From contig CAIXUG010000083.1 of assembly GCA_903922605.1 (NCBI GenBank), forward strand, positions 20,496 to 84,495: 64,000 bases of DNA, written 5' to 3'. This document shows positions 23,424 through 31,128 of the stretch, one piece after another (position 1 is the stretch's first letter; every line of letters starts with the position of its first letter). The position numbers and the translations under genes were made by a program. The notes beneath the pieces are model-generated. The model was not told the origin of the DNA and searched no databases. It saw nothing but the letters and a program-made list of their open reading frames with translations. Source of the stretch: an uncultured Verrucomicrobiota bacterium (GTDB taxonomy: Bacteria; Verrucomicrobiota; Verrucomicrobiia; Limisphaerales; UBA9464).

Positions 23424-23448
23424 CCACTGAACGCCCCTTTTTTCCACT
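23424..23448 (-). promoter_or_regulatory. Candidate MraZ operator: three pentamers at 10-bp spacing
   Basis: On the minus strand, the sequence upstream of mraZ reads AGTGG-N5-AGGGG-N5-AGTGG, at 23444-23448, 23434-23438 and 23424-23428. MraZ of other bacteria binds tandem TGGG-type boxes separated by 5 nt, so the 10-bp period fits octameric-ring binding along one DNA face. The site lies 19-43 bp upstream of the mraZ start. This supports autoregulation of the dcw operon. Confidence 0.65.
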
Positions 23449-23738
23449 AGTGGCCGGAAACTGCAATAATTTTCGTGTTTTTTGAGCTTGCCAACTTGCT
23501 CACAATACGCGGCTTCGTACCTGTGAGTAACCATTCCAGCAAAAGCCAGCCAAGCAAATCAACCTGCTGAATCGCAACATGAAGCGCGCTTTTTATGGAA
23601 CATATTCAGGCGGTGAATAACTGGTGGATATCTGCTTTCCGAAGCGTACTGGGGTAAATTGGGGTGGAACCGTCGGCCTGGCGCGTCTCACTAAGCTTTG
23701 CTAGTCGCTCCGGTGCCAAAGGCTTAGTTTCGGGCGTC

Positions 23739-24818
23739 GTGCTGACTGCTGATTTCGACTATTTGCTGCCCCAGGAGCTGATCGCCCAGCATCCCGCCTC
23801 CCGCCGGGATGGCTCCCGGTTGCTGGTATTGAAACGCCCGGCCGGTACCATTGAGCATCATGCCTTTAGCGCTTTTTCCAGTTTTCTGAAGTCGGGGGAC
23901 TTGCTGGTGCTGAACAACTCGCGGGTGATTCCCGCTCGGCTCCGGGGCTTCAAACCCGATACCGGGGGCGAGATCGAAATCCTGCTCTTGGAAGAAAATG
24001 GCCCGCTCGACTGGTGGGTCATGCTGCGTCCGGGCAAACGCGTCCGACCGGGAACGAAAATCATCTTCCGCAGCCCCGATGGTCAGATATCGCCACTGCA
24101 AGCCGTGGTTCTGGCCAAGAACGAAGAAGGGCATTGCCGCCTGCGGTTTTCGGGGGTGACCGATTTTCCCGCGACGCTTTCCGCGCTGGGGGAGATGCCG
24201 TTGCCGCCCTACATCAGCCGCAACCCGCCCGCCACCGGCGCGGAAGATCGTTCCCGTTATCAGACCGTGTTTGCCCGGCATGACGGTTCGGTGGCCGCCC
24301 CCACGGCGGGCCTGCATTTCACCGAGGAGCTGCTCGCCTCGTTACGTGCCGGTGGCATCGGCGTCGAGTTTGTCACCCTGCACGTCGGGCACGGGACGTT
24401 TGCGCCGGTGAAGGCCGGGCGGGTCGAGGAACATGTCATGCATGAGGAGCGGTTCGAGGTCCCGCCCGAAACGGCCGCCGCCGTGAATCTCGCCCGGGCG
24501 GAAGGCCGCCGGGTCATTGCGGTTGGCACGACCAGCGTGCGCGTGCTCGAAAGTGTGGCCCGGGAACACGGCGGCAAACTCGTCGCCGGACCCGGCCGGA
24601 CCCGCATTTTTCTGTATCCGCCGACGAAGCTCACAGTGGTGGATGCCCTGCTGACCAATTTTCACCTGCCCCAAAGCACGTTGCTGATGCTCGTGAGCGC
24701 CCTCGTCGCACCCGGGGAGCATCCCCGAGGCCGCGATCTTCTGCTGGCGGCCTATGCGGAGGCCGTGCGTGAGCGCTACCGGTTTTTCAGCTACGGCGAC
24801 GCGATGCTGATCTTATGA
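23739..24818 (+). CDS. queA: tRNA preQ1(34) S-adenosylmethionine ribosyltransferase-isomerase QueA
   Basis: QueA makes epoxyqueuosine in tRNA by transferring and isomerising ribose from SAM. The protein reads TADFDYLLPQELIAQHPASR at the start, then LLVLNNSRVIPARL, MPLPPYISR, SVAAPTAGLHFTEELL, TLHVGHGTFAPV and ALLTNFHLPQSTLLMLVSAL, all typical. The GTG at 23739 gives 359 residues, in line with the ~356 of E. coli. A GTG at 23664 would add 25 residues without family similarity. It is divergent from mraZ and overlaps the next gene by 4 bp (ATGA). Confidence 0.93.
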   Translation: MLTADFDYLLPQELIAQHPASRRDGSRLLVLKRPAGTIEHHAFSAFSSFLKSGDLLVLNNSRVIPARLRGFKPDTGGEIEILLLEENGPLDWWVMLRPGKRVRPGTKIIFRSPDGQISPLQAVVLAKNEEGHCRLRFSGVTDFPATLSALGEMPLPPYISRNPPATGAEDRSRYQTVFARHDGSVAAPTAGLHFTEELLASLRAGGIGVEFVTLHVGHGTFAPVKAGRVEEHVMHEERFEVPPETAAAVNLARAEGRRVIAVGTTSVRVLESVAREHGGKLVAGPGRTRIFLYPPTKLTVVDALLTNFHLPQSTLLMLVSALVAPGEHPRGRDLLLAAYAEAVRERYRFFSYGDAMLIL

Positions 24819-25522
24819 GCGCTGCGCCCGACCGCCCCTTTGTCTTGATAAACATGGCCATGACGGCGGATGGCAAGATCGCCACGGCCAACCGCGCCGT
24901 GACCACCTTTGGCAGCGCCCGGGATGCGCGGCATCTCTATGAACTCCGTGCCACGGCGGATGCGATCCTGTGCGGCGCACGCACAGTCGAGGAAACTGGC
25001 GCCACGCTGGGCAACGGGGGCGAAGTCCACCGACGCTCCCGATTGCGGCGCGGACTGGCCGAATATCCGGTCCGGGTCATCGCCAGCGCGTCCGCGTCGA
25101 TTTCATCTTCGGCGGCGATCTGGCAGAAGAAATTCTCACCGCTAATCGTGCTGGTCGGAGCCAAAGCCACGAAACGGAACGTCAAGCGGCTCGAAAAGCT
25201 CGGCGCGCTCGTGTGGGTTTCATCGGGTGCGGACGTCGATTTGGCGATGATGCTGGGCCGGTTGCGCTCCGAGTTTGGCGTGCAACGGCTCCTGTGTGAG
25301 GGCGGCGGCGGGCTGAACGACGCGCTCTTCCGGGCGGGCTTGGTGGATGAGCTACACCTCACGCTCTGTCCGCGCATTTTCGGCGGACGCCAATCCCCGA
25401 CCATTGCCGATGGCCTCGGATTTCAACGGCTGGGCGATGCCGCGTTGTTCGAGCTGAGCTCCGCCAAGCGTCACGGCGACGAGCTGTTTCTGGTCTATCG
25501 CGCCGTGCGCCCGACGGGCTGA
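24815..25522 (+). CDS. RibD C-terminal-type (dihydrofolate reductase-fold) pyrimidine reductase
   Basis: The 235-residue product has a DHFR-like fold: PFVLINMAMTADGKIATANR, FGSARDARHLYELRATADAI, LCGARTVEETGATLG, LLCEGGGGLNDALFRAGLVD and ELHLTLCPRIFGG. These match the RibD C-terminal domain (reduction of the ribosyl-aminopyrimidine intermediate in riboflavin synthesis) and free-standing relatives. The deaminase domain of a bifunctional RibD is absent. It could be the separate reductase of riboflavin synthesis or a reductase of another small heterocycle. It overlaps queA by 4 bp and is probably co-transcribed with it. Confidence 0.8.
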   Translation: MSAAPDRPFVLINMAMTADGKIATANRAVTTFGSARDARHLYELRATADAILCGARTVEETGATLGNGGEVHRRSRLRRGLAEYPVRVIASASASISSSAAIWQKKFSPLIVLVGAKATKRNVKRLEKLGALVWVSSGADVDLAMMLGRLRSEFGVQRLLCEGGGGLNDALFRAGLVDELHLTLCPRIFGGRQSPTIADGLGFQRLGDAALFELSSAKRHGDELFLVYRAVRPTG

Positions 25523-25528
25523 GCGCGA

Positions 25529-26431
25529 CTACTTTTTCAGTCCGCGCAACTGCTCGTCGAACCAGTCGGCGAACACCACCACATCTTTGTCCAAGCCGGG
25601 CCAGCCGTGATCCAGGCCGGGCTTGCGGATGAGTTTCACCGGAGCCTTCACGCCCACCTCTTCGCACTTCTTCATGAAAATCTCGGCCTGATAGATGGGC
25701 ACGAGCTTGTCGGCCTCGCCGTGGATGATGAGCGTCGGCGGCATGTCCGCCTTCACGAAATTGATCGGCGAGATTTCCTTTCCGTACACCGCCCGGCTCT
25801 CCGCCGTGTCGCTGCGCGGCCCGAAGGCGGGCTTGAAATTGGCCAGTACGCCCACGCCCACCGCATCGTCGCCCGGCGCGCGCCAGTTGAGGTAATCGGT
25901 CGGCGGGAAGAAGCAGGCCACGGCCTGCACCGCACTGGATTCGCGGTCAATGGGATCGGCAGCATCGGTCTTTCCCGGACCGCCCTGCGTGCCCATCGTC
26001 AGGGACAGATGTCCGCCCGCGCTGGCCCCGAAGATGCCGAACCCGTCGGGCTTCACGCCGTATTCCGCCGCGTGGTGACGCACGAAGCGGATGGCGCGAT
26101 GGATGTCCTGGGTGATCTCCGGAATGGTGAACTTCGGCTGCGACCCATGCACCACGCCGAAGACAGTATAGCCACGGTCCAGCACCGGACTGAGGAGCCC
26201 GCCCTTGAGCGAGCCATCCAGTGACTCATGGCTGGAGAAAAATCCGCCTGACACCATGAAAATCACCCCATAACCATTGGGCTTGGCGGGCCGGATGACA
26301 TCCAGCGTCAGCGCGACGCCCGATTTGCGTCCGTAGATGACCTCCGTGCGGTTATAGGCGGACTGGTCTTCCGCATGGACGGCGAAAAGGCCCAGAAACA
26401 AAACGCAACAGGCGAGACGGAGGGAGCGCAT
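25529..26431 (-). CDS. Secreted alpha/beta hydrolase (BD-FAE/acetyl-esterase-like)
   Basis: The 300-residue product begins MRSLRLACCVLFLGLFAVHA (signal peptide). This start is preferred to an in-frame ATG 16 codons upstream. The hydrolase fold has the nucleophile elbow GIFGASAGGHLSL (G-x-S-x-G), an acid residue in IIHGEADKLVP, and the catalytic histidine in GLDHGW. This pattern fits secreted esterases/lipases of the dienelactone-hydrolase or carbohydrate-esterase kind. The substrate is unknown. It is convergent with the RibD-like gene, 6 bp away. Confidence 0.82.
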   Translation of the reverse strand: MRSLRLACCVLFLGLFAVHAEDQSAYNRTEVIYGRKSGVALTLDVIRPAKPNGYGVIFMVSGGFFSSHESLDGSLKGGLLSPVLDRGYTVFGVVHGSQPKFTIPEITQDIHRAIRFVRHHAAEYGVKPDGFGIFGASAGGHLSLTMGTQGGPGKTDAADPIDRESSAVQAVACFFPPTDYLNWRAPGDDAVGVGVLANFKPAFGPRSDTAESRAVYGKEISPINFVKADMPPTLIIHGEADKLVPIYQAEIFMKKCEEVGVKAPVKLIRKPGLDHGWPGLDKDVVVFADWFDEQLRGLKK

Positions 26432-26473
26432 GGGCAGAGGATGCCGGCCTGAACCTTCGCCGCAAGTCCGGGC

Positions 26474-26555
26474 TCCCAATCTTGCTCCTGCTCTTGTTCT
26501 TGCTCTGCCTCCACTAACAGCGACCGAGAGAGCAAGAGCAGGAGCAAGATTGGGA
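26474..26555. repeat. Perfect 23-bp inverted repeat (family D)
   Basis: Left arm tcccaatcttgctcctgctc continues to ttg (26474-26496). The right arm at 26533-26555 is its exact reverse complement, with 36 bp between them. The arms consist of iterated ctcctgctcttg-like hexamers. It lies behind the S41-like gene on the minus strand and could terminate it, though no clear T-run follows. Confidence 0.75.
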
Positions 26556-26592
26556 CGAGGCGCCTTCGCTAGTTCTGACGCCTCGCTTCACA

Positions 26593-27615
26593 TCAAGGCG
26601 CGCGAACGACGCTCAGCCCCTTCAGCAAATCCACCGCCCGGGCCAGTACCGGGTCGCGGATGACCCGGGGCAATTCCACCGGTGCGCCCGAAGCATTGGT
26701 CACGGCTTCCACCGATTTGCCCTCCTGACGGGCGCGGACCAGGTCGGCCTCGGTCAGCTTTTTCCGGACCTTGGGCGCGGCGGCCACCCGGTTCGTGCCG
26801 AGGTTGGCGCTGCCTAACGCGAGCGCAAACGGATCGGCGAGATACGACCGCTCCGTTTCGGTCCGGACCGTCACCGGGATGTCGGGCACCACACCACCGG
26901 CCGGCAGGGGCACTCCATCACCGCTCAGCACGGGCGTTACGGCAAGGCGAAGTCGGCGGCCATTGGAGAGGGCAAATTCGCGATAAAGGCTGGCCTCGCC
27001 CGCCGTGGTGCCCCCGAGCACCAGCGCGACGCCTGCATGGCGCAAGCCGGCCGCCACCGCCTCGGCCGCGCCGCGCGTTTCGCGGTTCACGAGCACGGCC
27101 AGCGGCTGGCTGAACGCATTGGTCTTGGCGGTGGAGACGAAGGGGCCTTCACCCCAGTCGAGCACCTTCTGCCCACCGGGCAGGAACTGGTCCATCACCT
27201 GCGCCGCCGTGGCAAAATCTCGTCCGCCGGCGAAGCGCAGATCGATCACGAGGCCTTTGAGCTGATTGGTGGCGGCCGCCTTGGCGAGCGCTGAAGCCAG
27301 CCGTGTCGCCACGTCGCCGCTCACCTCACCGAGCCGCACGTAGCCGTAGCCGCCCTCAAACGTGGTGGCGACGGGCAGCAGGTCCGTCGGAGCCTCGTTG
27401 GTCACCGGCTGGTCGGTGAACTGGGCCCGTCCGCCGAGCTGCTGGACGAGGCCTTCGATGGCCATTTCGTTCAGTTTGGCGGCGTCGAGCGTGAGATTGG
27501 TGCGAATCAGCTCGAACACCTCGCTGAACGGCGGAGCCTCCGCTGCCCGGGTGGACGGGAGCGGGTGCGCCAGCAACGCCAGCAGAACGGGGAGCCATCG
27601 GAACCGGATCGTCAT
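26593..27615 (-). CDS. Secreted S41-peptidase-like protein lacking catalytic Ser and Lys
   Basis: The 340-residue product starts at the ATG at 27613-27615 (MTIRFRWLPVLLALLAHPLP, signal peptide ending TRAAE). It has the S41 core (GYVRLGEVSGDVATRLASAL, LKGLVIDLRFAGG, QPLAVLVNRETRGAAEAVAA, LVLGGTTAGEASLY). In active tail-specific proteases the two key sites read N-x-G-[ST]-A-S-A-[SA]-E and G-x-x-T-[FY]-G-K-G. Here the Ser position is Gly182 and the Lys position is Glu207, so it cannot use the classical Ser-Lys dyad. No PDZ domain is visible. It may be a binding or scaffolding homologue, and is divergent from the gene at 27742. Confidence 0.78.
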   Translation of the reverse strand: MTIRFRWLPVLLALLAHPLPSTRAAEAPPFSEVFELIRTNLTLDAAKLNEMAIEGLVQQLGGRAQFTDQPVTNEAPTDLLPVATTFEGGYGYVRLGEVSGDVATRLASALAKAAATNQLKGLVIDLRFAGGRDFATAAQVMDQFLPGGQKVLDWGEGPFVSTAKTNAFSQPLAVLVNRETRGAAEAVAAGLRHAGVALVLGGTTAGEASLYREFALSNGRRLRLAVTPVLSGDGVPLPAGGVVPDIPVTVRTETERSYLADPFALALGSANLGTNRVAAAPKVRKKLTEADLVRARQEGKSVEAVTNASGAPVELPRVIRDPVLARAVDLLKGLSVVRAP

Positions 27616-27741
27616 CGCGCGAAGGTTATCGGCCACGGCCCGCCGTCGCGCAACGAAACTTCGCCATGTCTCCCTGCCAACCGAATGTTTGTGCCGGGAT
27701 GCAGGGAGGGCCCGGGTCGGATTGCTGGCGGTTGACCAACG

Positions 27742-29598
27742 GTGGTTTCCCCCGCAGCTTGGGCACGCTTGCCTCGTCCTGTTATCTTCCTGCTGCTGGT
27801 CCTCGCGGTTCTCGCGGGGCGTGCTGACGTTTCCACCCCTAAACCGACCAACGCCGTCCCGGCGGACGCCTTTGTGCTCCACCGGTTCGAACTGCTGCCG
27901 CCGTTTGTCGCACCCCGCCTGAGCGGGGCGCAGTTTCCGCCGAACATCCCGATGGCTTCCGTGGAGGCGATGGCTTTCAGCGAGGGGCGGCTCTGGCTGA
28001 GTGCGCGCCCGCGCGGGGCCACCGCTCTGCCGGCGGGGGCTGGCAAGCTGTGGGTCTTCACGCTCGACTCCAATCTGCTCGAACCGGTCGGTGGTGTGCT
28101 GGAGCCGCGCATCATCAATGCGCTGCACGCCACGGGTGGCCGTCTGTGGCTTGCGCTGGATGGCGGGGCGGCCCGCTTCAATCCGGACACACGGGGGGTG
28201 GACACCTTCGGCACGGCACGCGGGCTCAGCGCCACGAACCTTCTCGGCTTCGCCGACATGGATGCCGGTCTGTTGACGCTTGGCCAATCCGGCGGGCTCT
28301 ACAGCCTGGCACGCGGGGCGGCCAACTTCACGCGGCTGAGTTCCCCCGCGCCCACCGAGAACCTGCGCGAGTCCGAGCCGTGGCGTTTCTTCGACGGCTC
28401 CCGCGACTGGCTGCTGGCCGCCACTGATCACGCGGTCGCCAACCGGAACATCCGGGGGACTCAATGGCTGCCGCTGAAGGATGAGCTGGGACGCAATTCG
28501 CCGCGACTGGAGCCACCGACCGTCCGCTGCGTGGCCGGGGATGGCGACGGCGGTTTCTGGCTGGGCAGCGATGCCGGCCTGCATTGGCTGAACCCGGACA
28601 ACGGCGGCGTGGAGAACCGTTTTGCCCCCGTCGGGGTCACCGTGCCAGGCGGCCTGGGGATTGCGCTGGCGCCAGGCTTTCAGGTCTCGGCCGCTGGCTA
28701 TGCCATGGCCCGTACGCGGGTCATGGCCGGGGTGCGCGACCGCATGCGCCAGCGCGCACGGCTGGCCCGCGCCGGTGCCGATGCGGGACTCACCCTCAGT
28801 CCGGTGGTGCCCATGAGCCGGCTGCCGGGCGGTGTGACCGCGCTCCTGCAGGACAATGCCTTTCTCTGGGTGGCCACGACCGACGGCGCCAACACCAACC
28901 GTGCCCGCGTGCTGCTGCTGCACACGCCCAGCCGGCGCTGGGTCGGCTGGTTTCTGGTCGGTTCGCCGGTGCGAAGCCTCGCGGCCAATGACCGCTTCCT
29001 CTGGCTCGGGCTCGATGTGACCCGCGCCCCCGCAGCCACGCCCCTGATCGCGTTGGAGAAGCTGCCCCTGACCGGCGTGCCGCCGGTCCGTTGGACGCCC
29101 GATGCGCTGAAACCCGAGGAACTCGGCACCAAACTGGCGTCCCTGTCGGTAAAGGAGCGGGCCGTCTATGCCTTCTTCGGCGGCGAACCGGCCAAGGTCG
29201 TCGAGCTGCTGGCGCCGGACGGCCAGGCGCGTGAGGGGATCGATGCGGAATCACTGTTCCTCCTCGCGTTCGCGCACGATGCCACCGGGCTGGGGCAGCC
29301 GGAGCGGCTCGACCAGTTCCTGACGCAACTGCGGACCCAATTCCCCGACAGCCTGTTCACGGAGATTGCCGACAGCGTGCGTCCCGCTGCGCGGGCGGCG
29401 GTCATAGCCAAGGAGCCCACCGGTGAAACGGTGGCGGAAATCATCGCGCGCCGTGATCTGGACGGCGACGGCAAGCTCAACCCGATCGAGTTCAAGCTGT
29501 GGCGCGGCCCCGATGCGGATTTCAAGGCCGCCGACAAAAACGGCGATGGGCAGATAGATGCGACGGAATTGGGGGCGTTGCTGAAGGTGGCGAAGTAG
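27742..29598 (+). CDS. Secreted propeller-like protein with C-terminal EF-hand pair
   Basis: The 618-residue product from a GTG at 27742 has a signal peptide (LPRPVIFLLLVLAVLAGRAD). Repeated strands resemble two-component-regulator propeller blades (GRLWLSARPRG, GRLWLALDGGAARFNPDTRG, GGFWLGSDAGLHWLNPDNGG, FLWVATTDGANTNR). A helical segment follows, and two Ca-binding EF-hand loops, DLDGDGKLNPIE and DKNGDGQIDATE, lie near the C-terminus. The function is unknown: an outer-surface or periplasmic Ca-dependent scaffold is plausible. Its TAG stop is formed by the first bases of the palindromic element at 29595-29719. Confidence 0.72.
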   Translation: MVSPAAWARLPRPVIFLLLVLAVLAGRADVSTPKPTNAVPADAFVLHRFELLPPFVAPRLSGAQFPPNIPMASVEAMAFSEGRLWLSARPRGATALPAGAGKLWVFTLDSNLLEPVGGVLEPRIINALHATGGRLWLALDGGAARFNPDTRGVDTFGTARGLSATNLLGFADMDAGLLTLGQSGGLYSLARGAANFTRLSSPAPTENLRESEPWRFFDGSRDWLLAATDHAVANRNIRGTQWLPLKDELGRNSPRLEPPTVRCVAGDGDGGFWLGSDAGLHWLNPDNGGVENRFAPVGVTVPGGLGIALAPGFQVSAAGYAMARTRVMAGVRDRMRQRARLARAGADAGLTLSPVVPMSRLPGGVTALLQDNAFLWVATTDGANTNRARVLLLHTPSRRWVGWFLVGSPVRSLAANDRFLWLGLDVTRAPAATPLIALEKLPLTGVPPVRWTPDALKPEELGTKLASLSVKERAVYAFFGGEPAKVVELLAPDGQAREGIDAESLFLLAFAHDATGLGQPERLDQFLTQLRTQFPDSLFTEIADSVRPAARAAVIAKEPTGETVAEIIARRDLDGDGKLNPIEFKLWRGPDADFKAADKNGDGQIDATELGALLKVAK

Positions 29599-29719
29599 GA
29601 CGGGGCGTCTCGCCCGTCCTCTGGAATTTCTGCCCTCAAGCGCTTGCCCACCTCAAAACGCGAAGGAAACAGGCCTCGACGAGGGAAAAGTCAGAAGACG
29701 GGCGGGACGCCCGTCCTAC
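29595..29719. repeat. Palindromic repeat family C (125 bp)
   Basis: The outer ends gtaggacggg and cccgtcctac are perfect 10-bp reverse complements. Each end is itself a hairpin (ggacggggcgtctcgcccgtc; gacgggcgggacgcccgtc). The plan, two GC-rich hairpins with a ~75-bp middle, is like families A and B. The left end supplies the stop codon of the upstream gene. Confidence 0.75.
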
Positions 29720-29735
29720 TTGGGAGGCTGCGCCA

Positions 29736-30173
29736 TCATGGCGGAAACCGAACGTGGGTCGCCAGGCACGCGCTGACCGTCGAGGTGGGATTTCCTTTGG
29801 CCGTGATCTCATCGAGCTGCTCCTTGGACAGACTGTATTCTCCCGCCGGCATCTGTTTGTAATACGGGCGGCTTTTGGGATTGAGCATGATCCGGAGCCG
29901 TTTGCCCGAGAGTGAGGGCAGGCAAACGATTGAGCGTTCGTCGAGGTTGGTGAATTCGAGGTTCGAAATGGCGGAGCTGCGGCTGATCAGTTCGAGGCGT
30001 TGGAGGGTGGCCCACTCGCGCTTCTCACCGAAGGACTCGGGTTCGTCGTCCATTCCCATATACCAGGAATGCAGAAACCAGCCGCCGAGAGCCCCCAAGA
30101 CGACCGCTATCGTCACCAGAGCGTTTCGCGTTCCAGAACCGCACATTTTAATCACGGAAGGGATTGCCTTCAT
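29736..30173 (-). CDS. Unknown single-pass membrane protein
   Basis: The 145-residue product begins MKAIPSVIKMCGSGTRNALV, with one hydrophobic segment (LVTIAVVLGALGGWFLHSWY, about residues 19-38) and a mostly charged, probably periplasmic C-terminal part (EWATLQRLELISRSSAISNL, KRLRIMLNPKSRPYYKQMPA). I do not recognise a family. The G+C content is lower than in the surrounding genes. It is a plausible real gene because the reading frame carries a sensible topology and has no competing frame. Confidence 0.55.
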   Translation of the reverse strand: MKAIPSVIKMCGSGTRNALVTIAVVLGALGGWFLHSWYMGMDDEPESFGEKREWATLQRLELISRSSAISNLEFTNLDERSIVCLPSLSGKRLRIMLNPKSRPYYKQMPAGEYSLSKEQLDEITAKGNPTSTVSACLATHVRFPP

Positions 30174-30188
30174 AAAGTCTGAAACAGT

Positions 30189-30470
30189 TCAAAGTGTTCC
30201 GGCTTCGAGCGCTTCCAAATAAATGAATTCCGGCGCTTTCACGCCGGCCTCGGCGCGAATCTTCACGAGCCGGGGCGATTCGAAGAAACGGCGCGCATCA
30301 TCGTGCGAGGTCCACACGGAAAAATGGATAATCCGGTTGGGATCACCCGCATAGCGGAGAACCTGGTACGAACGTTCACCCGCCTCCCCGCGAATGCCCG
30401 CTGCGGCGTCGAAGATTTTCTTCCAGGCTTCATAATCCTGGACTTCATGGATGATCAGGACGTGGGGCAT
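30189..30470 (-). CDS. Dimeric alpha-beta barrel (ABM/NIPSNAP-like) small protein
   Basis: The 93-residue product from the ATG at 30468-30470 (MPHVLIIHEVQDYEAWKKIF) has the ferredoxin-like beta-alpha-beta pattern of antibiotic-biosynthesis-monooxygenase and related barrels: HEVQDYEAWKKIFDAAAGIR, YQVLRYAGDPNRIIHFSVWT, HDDARRFFESPRLVKIRAEA and KAPEFIYLEAL. An ATG at 30503 would add 11 residues. Such proteins range from heme-degrading enzymes to unknowns. No cofactor residues can be assigned here. Confidence 0.65.
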   Translation of the reverse strand: MPHVLIIHEVQDYEAWKKIFDAAAGIRGEAGERSYQVLRYAGDPNRIIHFSVWTSHDDARRFFESPRLVKIRAEAGVKAPEFIYLEALEAGTL

Positions 30471-30499
30471 AAGAGGTGTGCACGCGACGACCCTGTCGC

Positions 30500-31096
30500 T
30501 CATTGTTTCGCCTCGGGCCGTGAGGTTTTGTCCGTCGATCTCAACGGTCGGCTTATCTGTTTCCCTGTCACCTTTTCTGGCCCGGGTCGGGGGCCGGCTT
30601 GGTCTTTCATTATCTTCATCGCTTTTCTGATCGCGGCCGGGGGACGGCGCGGGATCTTCTCGCCCACAATCCCCTCCCAATCGGAAGGGGCCGGCCAGAC
30701 CGACCACTCGATATCCATTCCCAAGGCAGCGATCAGGCACAGCAAGCTGGCTGGGATGGTATCCCATTGAATCCCCTCAGTGCGCCGGTAGCTGACAAAC
30801 TCAATCTGAAAGCCGGTCATGCCCGGGGCACGTCGCAGTCGGCGCAACTCACGGGAGTGCTTGATCAGGAATTCCTCCACCCGTTTCATGTGCCAGGAAG
30901 ACCGGCGATCCACGTCGGCGATAAAAAGGGAGAAACCCGAGAGCCGGGGCTTGCGTCGGCGCTTGGTGCCGCGGAGCAGTGGCGGGTCATCCCGACGCCA
31001 CACGGTTTCCGCTTCCAGGCTGCTCTGGAGCAGGAACCGGTCGACATCGATGTCCCGGCCGCGCGCGCTTAGCACGCTATATTGACAACCAGGCAT
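30500..31096 (-). CDS. Hypothetical protein, DUF4279-like pattern
   Basis: The 198-residue product starts MPGCQYSVLSARGRDIDVDR. The pattern of W/G-P after the first helix (ETVWRRDDPPLLRGT), an SGFSLFIADVD strand, a helix around VEEFLIKHSRELRRLRRAPG, and a final LLCLIAALGMDIEWSVWP resembles DUF4279-type proteins. That match is from memory and weak. The last ~45 residues are basic and probably disordered. The function is unknown. Confidence 0.5.
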   Translation of the reverse strand: MPGCQYSVLSARGRDIDVDRFLLQSSLEAETVWRRDDPPLLRGTKRRRKPRLSGFSLFIADVDRRSSWHMKRVEEFLIKHSRELRRLRRAPGMTGFQIEFVSYRRTEGIQWDTIPASLLCLIAALGMDIEWSVWPAPSDWEGIVGEKIPRRPPAAIRKAMKIMKDQAGPRPGPEKVTGKQISRPLRSTDKTSRPEAKQ

Positions 31097-31128
31097 ATAT
31101 TAAGAGGGGCACCTGGTTGACAGGTTGT

